A DNA stretch of 64,000 nt. Origin: Anaerolineae bacterium (GTDB lineage: Bacteria > Chloroflexota > Anaerolineae > Promineifilales > Promineifilaceae). Where the stretch lies: the NCBI GenBank assembly GCA_023384415.1, contig JAHDWJ010000009.1:1-64000 (forward strand). The letters are read 5' to 3'. The position numbers and the translations under genes are program-made. The number at the start of each line of letters is the position of its first letter. Within the stretch, counting starts at the first letter, position 1. Positions 52,394 through 60,628 of the stretch are shown piece by piece. Under the pieces are notes generated by a model. That model had not been told where the DNA came from. It ran no database searches and was given only the letters and a program-made list of their open reading frames with translations.

Positions 52394-52759
52394 ATGAAAC
52401 CTGTTTTAAGCGATACCCCCGATAATGCCGTGATGCAGATGATGAACCAGGCATTAGCTGAAATTGTTGCCTGTCTGATCGAACGGTACCAGCCGCAGCG
52501 AATTATTTTATATGGTTCGCTCGCTTATGGAACACCGCACCATGATAGCGATATTGATCTTCTCATTATTAAAGAGACTCCAGAAACTCCTGTTGCCCGG
52601 CGGATTGCGGTGCGTCAATTGGTTCAGCCCCAACCATACCAGGTACCTTTTTCTCCCCTCGTATTAACTCCCGCTGAATTGAATAAACGGTTGGCAATGG
52701 GGGATCCGTTTTATCAAGCAATTGTTCAACAAGGGCGTGTTCTTTATGCCAACAATTGA
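52394..52759 (+). CDS. MNT-type nucleotidyltransferase, antitoxin of a MNT/HEPN pair
   Basis: A 121-residue minimal nucleotidyltransferase. The active site follows GSx10DxD exactly: YGSLAYGTPHHDSDIDLLII (about residues 40-59). In MntA/HepT systems the enzyme AMPylates the HEPN toxin. Its end overlaps the HEPN gene by 14 bp, the usual coupled arrangement. Confidence 0.88.
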   Translation: MKPVLSDTPDNAVMQMMNQALAEIVACLIERYQPQRIILYGSLAYGTPHHDSDIDLLIIKETPETPVARRIAVRQLVQPQPYQVPFSPLVLTPAELNKRLAMGDPFYQAIVQQGRVLYANN

Positions 52760-53099
52760 TCCTGACATTTTTCAGGAATGGTTTTATTATGGCGATATGG
52801 ACAGACAAGCGGCCGCAATGCTTATGCGGTCAGAGGGTCCTGCACCAGTCATTGCTTTCCATGTACAGCAGGCAGTTGAGAAATATTTGAAAGGGTATCT
52901 TTTGGCTCAGGGATGGCAGCTTAGACGAATTCATGATCTTACGGTTTTACTTCATGAGGCCACCACCCATGATCCGCAATTTGCCTCTTTTTTGCCTGAT
53001 TGCCAGCGTATCACTGAATATTATATTGAATCGAGATACCCGCTTGGCATAGAGTCTCATCTGGATAAATCTATTTTGCAACAAGACCTGAAACTGTAG
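52746..53099 (+). CDS. HEPN-domain protein, candidate toxin/RNase of the MNT/HEPN pair
   Basis: A 117-residue all-helical HEPN domain (FQEWFYYGDMDRQAAAMLMR, VQQAVEKYLKGYLLAQGWQL, RRIHDLTVLL, ITEYYIESRYP). This is the PF05168-like group. The HepT-type RX4HxY catalytic motif is not obvious, so RNase activity is uncertain. ATG 52746 fits the overlap with the MNT gene. Confidence 0.83.
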   Translation: MPTIDPDIFQEWFYYGDMDRQAAAMLMRSEGPAPVIAFHVQQAVEKYLKGYLLAQGWQLRRIHDLTVLLHEATTHDPQFASFLPDCQRITEYYIESRYPLGIESHLDKSILQQDLKL

Positions 53100-53172
53100 A
53101 AATGTTGACTGATCTAATTCGTCAATTGGTATCACCAGGGGAATCTTAAAATCATCATAGCCACAAACCATT

Positions 53173-54306
53173 ATGTCTGGATTTTTCCCTTATGCTGACA
53201 TTACCTGGCCGGAAGTGGCGGCCTTGCCCCGGGACACGCCCCTGGTGCTGCCCCTGGGTACAGGGTATGATCAGGAACGGTTGGCTGAGGCGTTGGCGCG
53301 GCCGCAGCGTATCGCCTTGCTACCCCCCATCCCTTTTGGTTGGCGGGGGAGCGGCCTGGCCGTGCCGGAGCCGCTGCTGACCCAGCTCATTCTCAATTTG
53401 CTAGACAGCTTGCGTGAAGATGGGTTCAGCCAGGTGTTGGCCCTCACCCCCCAGGATATGGGGTTGTCTCTGGGGGCCAATCGGATTACGCTGCCCCATC
53501 CCACCCAGTTTACCCCTGCCACGCTCCTGCCCCCAGACGAGGCCCGTGAAAAGGTGATCCTCATCCCCATCGGCCATACGGAGCAGCATGGGTATCACCT
53601 GCCCCTCAATACGGACAGTTTGATTATTGAGGCGATTGCCCAGGGCGCGGCCGCAGCCGTACCCGATCAGGCATTCACCCTGCCCACCTTTCCCTACGGC
53701 GTCTCTACCCATCGCCAATCGTTTGCCGGCACGTTGAATGGGGGCGGCCGCGCTTTTGAGGATTTCTGGCTGGCGGTGGTAGATGGGTTGGTTGGCCGGG
53801 GATTTGACCGGTTTTACCTGATGAGTGGGCACGGGGGAAACTGCTCTTTTCTGGTTAATGTGGTTAAATATGCTGGGGAGCGGCACCGCCGTATCTTTTG
53901 TGCGACCGCCTGGCTGCATACCTCGGGAGACGCGGCCGCGCCCATTGTACAGGCCACCCGTCGTTCTGGTCGTGGAGGGATGGGGCACGCCGGCGAGTTA
54001 GAGACGGCCATGATTTTACATTTGCGTCCTGATCTGGTTCATATGGAGCAGGTTGTAGACGAGACCGATTTCATCAGTACCCCCAACTATTACATGGATT
54101 GGATCGAAGGGGGCAGCCTCATCGCCAATCCTCCCTGGGATGATGACACGGCGACAGGGGCGTATGGGGCGGGCAGCCTGGCTACGGTAGAGAATGGGCA
54201 GCGGTGGCTGGCCGCCGGTATCGCGGAAAAAGTGGGCCACATCGCTGAGATTCACGAGCAGCACACCCGCCGCCAGGCCCGACGGAATGGGAGAATAGTG
54301 AATTAG
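53173..54306 (+). CDS. Creatininase-family amidohydrolase with degenerate N-terminal repeat
   Basis: A 377-residue protein. Residues ~130-365 are a complete creatininase/MftE-type domain with metal sites PIGHTEQHGYHLPLNTDS, MSGHGGNCSFLV and MGHAGELETAMILHL. The first ~120 residues resemble a shortened, metal-free copy of the same fold: ITWPEVAALPRDTPLVLPLG, then LLPPIPFGW and a GFSQVLALTPQD where the intact domain has GFDRFYLMSGHGG. Normal members are about 250 residues, so this seems a duplication with decay of the first half. Substrate unknown. Confidence 0.88.
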   Translation: MSGFFPYADITWPEVAALPRDTPLVLPLGTGYDQERLAEALARPQRIALLPPIPFGWRGSGLAVPEPLLTQLILNLLDSLREDGFSQVLALTPQDMGLSLGANRITLPHPTQFTPATLLPPDEAREKVILIPIGHTEQHGYHLPLNTDSLIIEAIAQGAAAAVPDQAFTLPTFPYGVSTHRQSFAGTLNGGGRAFEDFWLAVVDGLVGRGFDRFYLMSGHGGNCSFLVNVVKYAGERHRRIFCATAWLHTSGDAAAPIVQATRRSGRGGMGHAGELETAMILHLRPDLVHMEQVVDETDFISTPNYYMDWIEGGSLIANPPWDDDTATGAYGAGSLATVENGQRWLAAGIAEKVGHIAEIHEQHTRRQARRNGRIVN

Positions 54307-54402
54307 TGAATTGGTGAATGGTTAATGAGGTGCATGACTACCTCTTCACCCTTCATAATTCCCCCTTCATAATTCATCCTTCATAATTTCAAGAGGGGAT
54401 TT

Positions 54403-55674
54403 ATGTCAAAACTGATTCGGGTTTTTTTGCCGTTTGGGCTGCTGGCTGCGGCCGCGTCTCTTTTCGCCTTCTTGCCTGCCCCGACAGACCTGGCCGACCC
54501 CGGCCCGTATCTGGCCGGATGGCGCAACGTCACCGTAGAAATCGTGCCCGGCCGCTCTTACCTGGCCACCATTTATTACCCCGCCCAGGCTCCTGGCGGC
54601 CAGAACGCCCCCCTGGATGCCAGCGGCGGCCCTTACCCGGCCATCAGCTTTGGCCATGGTTTTCTCCAGGCGGTTAGCTCCTACGCTTCTACCTTGCAGC
54701 ATCTGGCAACCTGGGGGTTTATCGTCATCGCCCCCCAATCTGAAGGTGGTCTGTTTCCCAATCACAGCAACTTTGCCAACGATTTACGGGATTGTCTCAC
54801 CTACCTGACCCAGGAAAATAATAACCCGGCCTCATTTTTGTATCAGGCGGTCAACCCGGATCAATTTGGCGTCTCTGGTCATTCGATGGGGGGTGGGGCC
54901 AGTTTGCTCGCCGCCTCGCGGGACAGCCGGATTAAAGCGGTCTCTAATCTGGCGGCCGCAGAGACCAACCCCTCAGCCATTGCCGCCACCAGCCTCATCT
55001 CCCGCCCAGTGCAAATTATCGCTGGCAGCCAGGACAGCATCGTGCCCCCGGCTACCAGCCAGCAGCCAATGTACGCGGCCGCGAACCCGGCCAAACAGGC
55101 CCCGCTCATCATCGGGGGGTGGCATTGTGGCTTTCAGGACAGCAGCTTCCCCATCGGCTGTGACACGGGTGATTTGCCCCGCGCCGAGCAGTTAGCCATC
55201 ACCCGCCGCCTGTTAACCGGCTGGTTCAGGCTCTATTTACAGGGGGAAACCGCCTTGTGGCCGCAGGTGTGGGGGCCCCCAGCCCGGCAGAACAGCCAGG
55301 TCACGTTTACCGGTGATGATGGGATTAGCCTGACCCCGGCGACCCAGAGTGGCACGGTTACAGTCGGGGAGCGGCTGACTTATACGGTGACGATTAGCAA
55401 CAGTGGGGTGATGCCGACGGCCTATGCCCTGGCGGTGGAGTCAGTGTGGCCGGGTGGGGTGATCAGTCAGACGGGGGTGGTGCCGGTGGGCGCGGCCGCG
55501 AACCTCTCGTTTTGGGTAGAGCCAGTGGCGGCCGGGCAGGCCCCCCTCACCCTGACCGTGCGCTCTCTCTATGATGGCGGCACCACTGATTGGCATATAG
55601 CTACTACCAGTGCGGCCGCGTCTCCCCCATCAACCCAATCCCTCTTCTTACCCCTGCTCCTCACTCCCCCCTAA
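54403..55674 (+). CDS. Secreted alpha/beta hydrolase with C-terminal Ig-like domain
   Basis: A 423-residue exported protein. Signal peptide residues 1-27. The hydrolase (~40-290) has the nucleophile Ser in GVSGHSMGGGASLLAAS, Asp in IAGSQDSIVPP and His in IGGWHCGF, the dienelactone hydrolase/PET-hydrolase-like pattern. A Ig/CARDB-like domain (~305-405) follows and the end is SLFLPLLLTPP, similar to the tail of the cupredoxin. The leader 54307-54402 contains GTGAATT and TTCATAATTC repeats. Ester substrate unknown. Confidence 0.87.
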   Translation: MSKLIRVFLPFGLLAAAASLFAFLPAPTDLADPGPYLAGWRNVTVEIVPGRSYLATIYYPAQAPGGQNAPLDASGGPYPAISFGHGFLQAVSSYASTLQHLATWGFIVIAPQSEGGLFPNHSNFANDLRDCLTYLTQENNNPASFLYQAVNPDQFGVSGHSMGGGASLLAASRDSRIKAVSNLAAAETNPSAIAATSLISRPVQIIAGSQDSIVPPATSQQPMYAAANPAKQAPLIIGGWHCGFQDSSFPIGCDTGDLPRAEQLAITRRLLTGWFRLYLQGETALWPQVWGPPARQNSQVTFTGDDGISLTPATQSGTVTVGERLTYTVTISNSGVMPTAYALAVESVWPGGVISQTGVVPVGAAANLSFWVEPVAAGQAPLTLTVRSLYDGGTTDWHIATTSAAASPPSTQSLFLPLLLTPP

Positions 55675-55780
55675 AAAGAGGGGTTTTCACCACTAAGACG
55701 CCAGGCACGCAAAGATTTTCTCCTACCTTCCTCTTTATCTTTGTGATCTTGGCCTCTTAGCGGTTCCTTTTTCAGATCGC

Positions 55781-56341
55781 TCAATAATACGACTCAATGC
55801 CATACCCGAACTGTTTATCCTGAGCTGTCAGGCGCAAGAAATAGTTCAACCGTTTTTCAAACTCATCGGACCGGGAGCGAGCTGAATCAATGAAAGCGAT
55901 GCGGATACGTTGGTATGGTTCTGAATACCGCTGGAAATTGGCCCACACCTGGGGAGTGGCTTGCATGACAGCCAAAATATCCGGGGGGATAACAAAGGGC
56001 TGGGTGAGCATATCCCCCAGACTGGCCTGCACCTCTGGCATTACTAACCCCTGGGCAACCAGGCGGCGCAGCCGTTCAATATTAAGCTGGGAGTAACTGC
56101 TTTTCGGTTGGCGCGGCGAAAACCGCTGCGCCCTTCGTTCATCGTCCAGAGATTTGACGATGCTGTCAATCCAGCCAAAACAGAGAGCCTCTTCAACGGC
56201 ATCATTATAGGGAAGAGATGGCTGACCAGACCCCTTGCGGTAAAAGATAAACCAGATATCCCGTTCCGTCTGGTAATGGGCCATCAACCACGCCCGCCAC
56301 TCCTCTCGTTTATGGACATACAACGTCTGGGTAATCTTCAT
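55781..56341 (-). CDS. YdeI/OmpD-associated family protein
   Basis: A 186-residue cytoplasmic protein with the family landmarks DIWFIFYRKGSGQPSLPYND, EEALCFGWIDSIVKSLDDER and QRFSPRQPKSSYSQLN. The C-terminus (IAFIDSARSRSDEFEKRLNY) is also typical. Family members have been linked to antimicrobial peptide resistance, but the mechanism is not settled. Divergent from the S9 peptidase gene. Confidence 0.88.
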   Translation of the reverse strand: MKITQTLYVHKREEWRAWLMAHYQTERDIWFIFYRKGSGQPSLPYNDAVEEALCFGWIDSIVKSLDDERRAQRFSPRQPKSSYSQLNIERLRRLVAQGLVMPEVQASLGDMLTQPFVIPPDILAVMQATPQVWANFQRYSEPYQRIRIAFIDSARSRSDEFEKRLNYFLRLTAQDKQFGYGIESYY

Positions 56342-56357
56342 GTAGATAGAATTGTAG

Positions 56358-56394
56358 ATAGAATTGACAAATCTTCAAGATTTGTCAATTCTAT
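56358..56394. repeat. 37-bp near-perfect palindrome in a divergent promoter region
   Basis: ATAGAATTGACAAATCTT and AAGATTTGTCAATTCTAT are exact complements around one C, an 18-bp stem. It lies between the divergent YdeI and S9 peptidase starts. It may be a cis-acting site or a dispersed repeat; GATAGAATTG(T) is partly repeated just before it. Confidence 0.8.
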
Positions 56395-56421
56395 AGTTAC
56401 CCACCAAATTTAAGGAAACTC

Positions 56422-58290
56422 ATGTCCACGATCTTCAACCCCGACGGTACACCAATCACGGAAAAGTATGAACGACAAGGCTGGCCGGCCATCACCCGAC
56501 CAGAATTGAAACCCCCGGCGGGCTGGAGTCTGCCCTTGATCACCGCTGTCAACCGCATCCACCATCATCGCCTTTCCCCTGATGGGCAAACCATCGCCTT
56601 TGTCTGGGATCGGGAGGGGTTGTCTGATCTGTACCGAATGCCAACCAGGGGGGGCTGGCCGGAGCGGCTGACGATGAACCGGGCCCCGGTCTCTTATTGG
56701 ACGGATGAATCCCCCCAATGGTCGCTGGATGGGCAATGGTTGGCGGTTTCGCTTGAGGGGCAGGTGCAGGTGGTCGCGGCCGCGTCCCCCTCTCTCCCCC
56801 GCCCAATCAGCAGCTTCACCCGCGGGGCCTCATCCCCCGTCTGGATGCCCGACAGCCAGCGGCTCATCATCACTATAGAGCGAGACGAGAAGAGCCAACT
56901 GCTCCTTACTGACCGGGACGGCAGTTGGCCGGGTCACCTGGTCACTACCCCTGGAGATGCCTGGGATGCCCAGCCCTCACCGGATGGCCGTTTTGTCTGC
57001 TTTACCCACCGCCCGTTGACTGATTTGAACCGGCTGGATGTGTGGCTGGTTGAGGTAGCGACGGGGCAGCTTCGTGAGTTGACGGGTACGCCTAAAGTGA
57101 ACAATTGGGGCGGCCGCTGGTCGCCGGACGGGCAAACTATCGCCTTTATTTCCCAACAATCGGGCTGGAATGAGGTGTGGCTGGGGCGGCCCGATGGGGA
57201 AGGGGTGCGTCAGCTAACTCACCTGGGGCATGATGTGGCCGATCTGGCCTGGTCGCCCGATGGCGGCCGCATCGCCTGCACGGTCAATGAAGAAGGGGCG
57301 TACCACCTGGGGCTGCTGGATGCACAAACGGGGGACATTACCTTTTTACGTCGGGAGTTTGGCTTACACAGCCGGCCCCATTGGTCTCCTGATGGAGCGT
57401 TTTTGACCTTTGAGTATGAGGATTGGTCGCGGCCGCCTGATTTGTACCGGTTGGAGCTAGACAGCGGCCGCGTCACCCAACTCACCTTCTCCAACCCGCC
57501 TGCCCTGGCCAGCCGCCCCCTGGTCAAACCAGAGATCATCCGCTACCCCAGCTACGATGGCCTGGAAATCCCCGCCTTCCTTTACCGTCCAACCACCCCC
57601 AACGGGGCCGCCATCGTCCACCCCCATGGCGGCCCCTCGGCCCAATATGACGCCGGTTGGGACATTTTGGCCCAATATTTCATTGCTAAAGGGTACACCT
57701 GGCTGGCCCCCAACTACCGGGGCAGCACCGGCTACGGCCTGGCCTTTGAGCGGGCCAATTATCACGATTGGGGCGTAGGCGATACCCAGGATTGCCTGCA
57801 TGGGGCGACTTACCTGAGCCAACAGCCTGGGGTTGACCGGGAACGTATCACCATTTACGGGGGAAGTTATGGGGGATACATGACCGTCTGCTGCCTCTCC
57901 CGTGATCCAGAATACCGATTTGCTTGTGGTATCAACAAATATGGCGACAGCAACACCCTGAGTTCTTGGGCCCAATGTAACCGAGATTTACGTCTCTACA
58001 GCGAAATCTTTCTCGGTCATCCGGCCCAAAACCGGACCACTTACCAGATAAGCTCCCCCATTCACCAGGTAGACCAGGTACAAAAGCCTGTTCTCATCTT
58101 GCATGGGCTGCTCGACACGGTTGTCCCACCCCAGGCGGCCGAGGAGTGGGTGGAAGCGCTGCGCCGGGCCGGGAAAACGTTCGAGTACAAAACCTATGCC
58201 GGGGAAGGACATGGCTTTCTCAGCCGGGCCACCCAGCTAGACGCCTACAGCCGGATGGAGCGGTTTCTGGACTGGTATCTGCTGCCTTAG
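56422..58290 (+). CDS. S9-family (acylaminoacyl/dipeptidyl) peptidase
   Basis: A 622-residue serine peptidase. The N-terminal beta-propeller (~40-360) has PD40-type blades (WSPDGQTIAFIS, WSPDGGRIACTV, WSPDGAFLTFEY). The C-terminal alpha/beta hydrolase has Ser482 (YGGSYGGYMT), Asp565 (HGLLDTVVPP) and His597 (GEGHGFLS). No signal peptide, so it degrades peptides in the cytoplasm. The GGPSAQYDAGWDILAQYFI segment is typical of the S9C group. Confidence 0.93.
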   Translation: MSTIFNPDGTPITEKYERQGWPAITRPELKPPAGWSLPLITAVNRIHHHRLSPDGQTIAFVWDREGLSDLYRMPTRGGWPERLTMNRAPVSYWTDESPQWSLDGQWLAVSLEGQVQVVAAASPSLPRPISSFTRGASSPVWMPDSQRLIITIERDEKSQLLLTDRDGSWPGHLVTTPGDAWDAQPSPDGRFVCFTHRPLTDLNRLDVWLVEVATGQLRELTGTPKVNNWGGRWSPDGQTIAFISQQSGWNEVWLGRPDGEGVRQLTHLGHDVADLAWSPDGGRIACTVNEEGAYHLGLLDAQTGDITFLRREFGLHSRPHWSPDGAFLTFEYEDWSRPPDLYRLELDSGRVTQLTFSNPPALASRPLVKPEIIRYPSYDGLEIPAFLYRPTTPNGAAIVHPHGGPSAQYDAGWDILAQYFIAKGYTWLAPNYRGSTGYGLAFERANYHDWGVGDTQDCLHGATYLSQQPGVDRERITIYGGSYGGYMTVCCLSRDPEYRFACGINKYGDSNTLSSWAQCNRDLRLYSEIFLGHPAQNRTTYQISSPIHQVDQVQKPVLILHGLLDTVVPPQAAEEWVEALRRAGKTFEYKTYAGEGHGFLSRATQLDAYSRMERFLDWYLLP

Positions 58291-58357
58291 TTGGCACACG
58301 GATTTTACGAGATAAATCTGGTACAATGAACGGTGTTGGCCGTTTATTGGTGACATA

Positions 58358-58435
58358 AATCCCCATCGCTTGTTGTTGCTTGATGAGCAACGGAATATCG
58401 TTAATTTGTTCTGTTTGAACGGTCACTTCACTCAT
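58358..58435 (-). pseudogene. Remnant of an IS1634-like transposase N-terminus
   Basis: The 26 residues MSEVTVQTEQINDIPLLIKQ, QQAMGI match the DUF4277-type start found in IS1634-like transposases (TERxDDIPLLxxxxxxMGI). The frame then runs into the end of the S9 peptidase region with no further transposase sequence. It is the only sign of an insertion sequence in the window. No inverted terminal repeats are clear. The spacer 58291-58547 holds nothing else I recognise. Confidence 0.55.
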
Positions 58436-58547
58436 AGGCTTGAAGTCTAACCGTATTTTGCTGTTAAGGTACAGTTTGTTTTCGCTTCACAGAAGCAGGA
58501 ATTTCATTTTTTGCCAAAAAATTTAAGCGAAAGGCAAGTAAAGAGAT

Positions 58548-59036
58548 ATGATGACTGAATTTGCTCGTAAAACGGAGCTAACACAATTGATTGAAGCAGG
58601 TTGGGCGGAACTGCTCGCGGCCGCGTCCCAACTCACTCCTGCCCAACTTGCGGCCCCCCTGGCTGATGCCTGGACCGGCAGCGATTTACTGGCCCACATT
58701 ACCGCCTGGGAAAACCGGCTGCTAGACCTGTTACAGCGCGGCCGCCACCACCCGGACGGCTTTCAGTTGGAAGGAGTAGAAGAGTGGGATGTAGATGAGC
58801 TCAACCAGGGATATTATGAGGCTAACCGGACGCGGCCGCTCGCTGACATTCAGTCTGAATTTCACCAGGTACACGCCGCCCTCATGGCCGAACTGGCTCT
58901 CTGGCCTGATGACCTGAACCATCCCCAATGGTTAGCCTGGCAAAACGGCCCACCCCTCTGGGAAATCATCCCCGGTGATACTTATGAGCATTATGAAGAA
59001 CACCGACCAGCTTTTTTAGTCAACCGCGAACCGTAA
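58548..59036 (+). CDS. ClbS/DfsB-family (DinB-like) four-helix protein
   Basis: A 162-residue protein with DinB-superfamily pattern: LIEAGWAELLAAASQLTPAQ, DLLAHITAWENRLL and a C-terminal GDTYEHYEEHRPAFL. The histidines in LLAHIT and YEHYEEH could bind a metal. ClbS protects against colibactin by hydrolysing its cyclopropane; most homologues have unknown substrates. Confidence 0.83.
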   Translation: MMTEFARKTELTQLIEAGWAELLAAASQLTPAQLAAPLADAWTGSDLLAHITAWENRLLDLLQRGRHHPDGFQLEGVEEWDVDELNQGYYEANRTRPLADIQSEFHQVHAALMAELALWPDDLNHPQWLAWQNGPPLWEIIPGDTYEHYEEHRPAFLVNREP

Positions 59037-59041
59037 GCAGT

Positions 59042-59076
59042 CACTGCCCACTGCCCACTGTCCACTGTCCACTGCC
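59042..59076. repeat. Heptamer tandem repeat (CACTGCC/CACTGTC x5)
   Basis: CACTGCC, CACTGCC, CACTGTC, CACTGTC, CACTGCC, then C and the ATG of the MttB-like gene. The array fills the entire gap between two genes, leaving no usual ribosome-binding site for the second gene. Confidence 0.92.
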
Positions 59077-59077
59077 C

Positions 59078-60613
59078 ATGACTCGTCACCGCCATTCCCG
59101 CCGGGCTGAACTGCGCCAGGAACGCCTGGTTCCCCCTCTGTTGCAGCACCCGTTCCGCCAATCACGCACCCCTTTGCGGCCGCAAGAAATCCTCACCCCC
59201 GACGCCCTCGACCGGATCCACCACGCCTCGCTCCATATCCTGGAAAACATCGGCCTAGACTTTATGGACGAGGAAGCCCTCTCTATCTGGGCTGAAGCCG
59301 GGGCCAAAGTGGATTTTAAGGCGCAACACGTCTGGCTGGATGGGGGGCTGGTGATGGAAGCGATTAGCCTGGCCCCTTCTCGCTTCACCTGGCGCGGCCG
59401 CAACCCTGAGCGCAATCTCATCATTGGCGATAATTACCTCACCTTTGGCCCCCCAGGGGGGATGGTGTACGTGATGGATGAGGCACGCGGCCGCCGCCCC
59501 GGCACCATGGCTGATTACGAGACCTTGATTAAGCTGTGCCACCTGCTGCCGATGTTCCATTTTGCCGCCTGGGAACAGGTCGCCCCCCAGGATATTCCCA
59601 GCCACAGCCGCCACCTACACCGGCTGCTGGCCGCCTTCACCCTGTCCGACAAAGCGGTCACCGAATCGGCGCATGGGCGTATCATCCCCGCCGATGCCCT
59701 GGCGATGTGCCGCCTGGTGTTTGGTGAGCTGGACGGCGACCCGGTCATTGGCGATGTGATCAACGTCAACAGCCCGCTCCGGTACGATGATCGGATGTTA
59801 GGTGGTCTCATCAGCTATGCCCGTGCTGGCCAGGTGACGTTTATCACCCCGTTTATTTTGGCCGGGGCGATGAGTCCAGTGACGGTGGCGGCCGCGTTGG
59901 CCCAACAAAACGCCGAAGTGTTAGCCGGGATCGCCCTGGCCCAACTCGTCCGGCCCGGGGCCCCGGTGGTGTATGGTGGCTTCACCACCAACATTGATCT
60001 CAAGAGCGGTGTACCCGCCTTTGGTACCCCGGAAGGAGCGTGGGCGCTGCTGGCGGGGGGGCAGTTGGCCCGCCGCTATCAGCTGCCTTACCGGGGCAGC
60101 GGCAGCCTCACCAATGCCAAGACGCCAGACGCCCAGGCCAGTTATGAGACAATGTGGCATTTGTGGCCGGCCGTTTTGGCCCACACCCATCTGATCATGC
60201 ACAGCGCGGGCTGGCTGGATGGTGGCCTGACCGTTTCTCTGGAGAAATTGTTGATTGACGCGGAAAACCTGGCTATGTTCCAACATTTTCTGGAAGGGTT
60301 TGCCGTCAACGAAGATACCCTGGCTCTGGAGATGATCGCCCAGGTTGGGCCTGGGGGGCACCATCTGGCGACTCCGCATACCCAGGAGCGGTTTCGCCAT
60401 GCCTTTTACCCGTCCACCCTGGCGGATCGGTTGGGGTACGAGACGTGGGACGCGGCCGGCCGCTGGGATACGACAACTCGTGCGGCCGCGCTCTGGCCGG
60501 AACTGCTCAAACAGTATGAGCCACCCCCTTTAGACCTGGCTATTCAGGAAAGCCTGCGTGATTACGCAGCCCGACGTGAGCAGGAGTTAGCCGGGCAAAA
60601 TTTATATGGTTAA
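59078..60613 (+). CDS. Trimethylamine methyltransferase (MttB) family protein, non-pyrrolysine
   Basis: A 511-residue protein of the MttB superfamily (RIHHASLHILENIGLDFMDE, FGPPGGMVYVMDE, NVNSPLRYDD, PGAPVVYGGFTTNIDLKSGV). The frame has no internal TAG, so it lacks pyrrolysine and should not be a true trimethylamine methyltransferase. Non-Pyl members demethylate glycine betaine, proline betaine or carnitine. No corrinoid protein or methyltransferase partner is adjacent. The start follows a heptamer array and lacks a Shine-Dalgarno; translation may be coupled to the upstream gene or reinitiate. Confidence 0.88.
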   Translation: MTRHRHSRRAELRQERLVPPLLQHPFRQSRTPLRPQEILTPDALDRIHHASLHILENIGLDFMDEEALSIWAEAGAKVDFKAQHVWLDGGLVMEAISLAPSRFTWRGRNPERNLIIGDNYLTFGPPGGMVYVMDEARGRRPGTMADYETLIKLCHLLPMFHFAAWEQVAPQDIPSHSRHLHRLLAAFTLSDKAVTESAHGRIIPADALAMCRLVFGELDGDPVIGDVINVNSPLRYDDRMLGGLISYARAGQVTFITPFILAGAMSPVTVAAALAQQNAEVLAGIALAQLVRPGAPVVYGGFTTNIDLKSGVPAFGTPEGAWALLAGGQLARRYQLPYRGSGSLTNAKTPDAQASYETMWHLWPAVLAHTHLIMHSAGWLDGGLTVSLEKLLIDAENLAMFQHFLEGFAVNEDTLALEMIAQVGPGGHHLATPHTQERFRHAFYPSTLADRLGYETWDAAGRWDTTTRAAALWPELLKQYEPPPLDLAIQESLRDYAARREQELAGQNLYG

Positions 60614-60628
60614 ATCAATATAGGTGTC

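Noticed and set aside
59078..60613. True trimethylamine methyltransferase
   Set aside because: That enzyme needs an in-frame amber codon for pyrrolysine; the frame here is uninterrupted and no Pyl genes are nearby.
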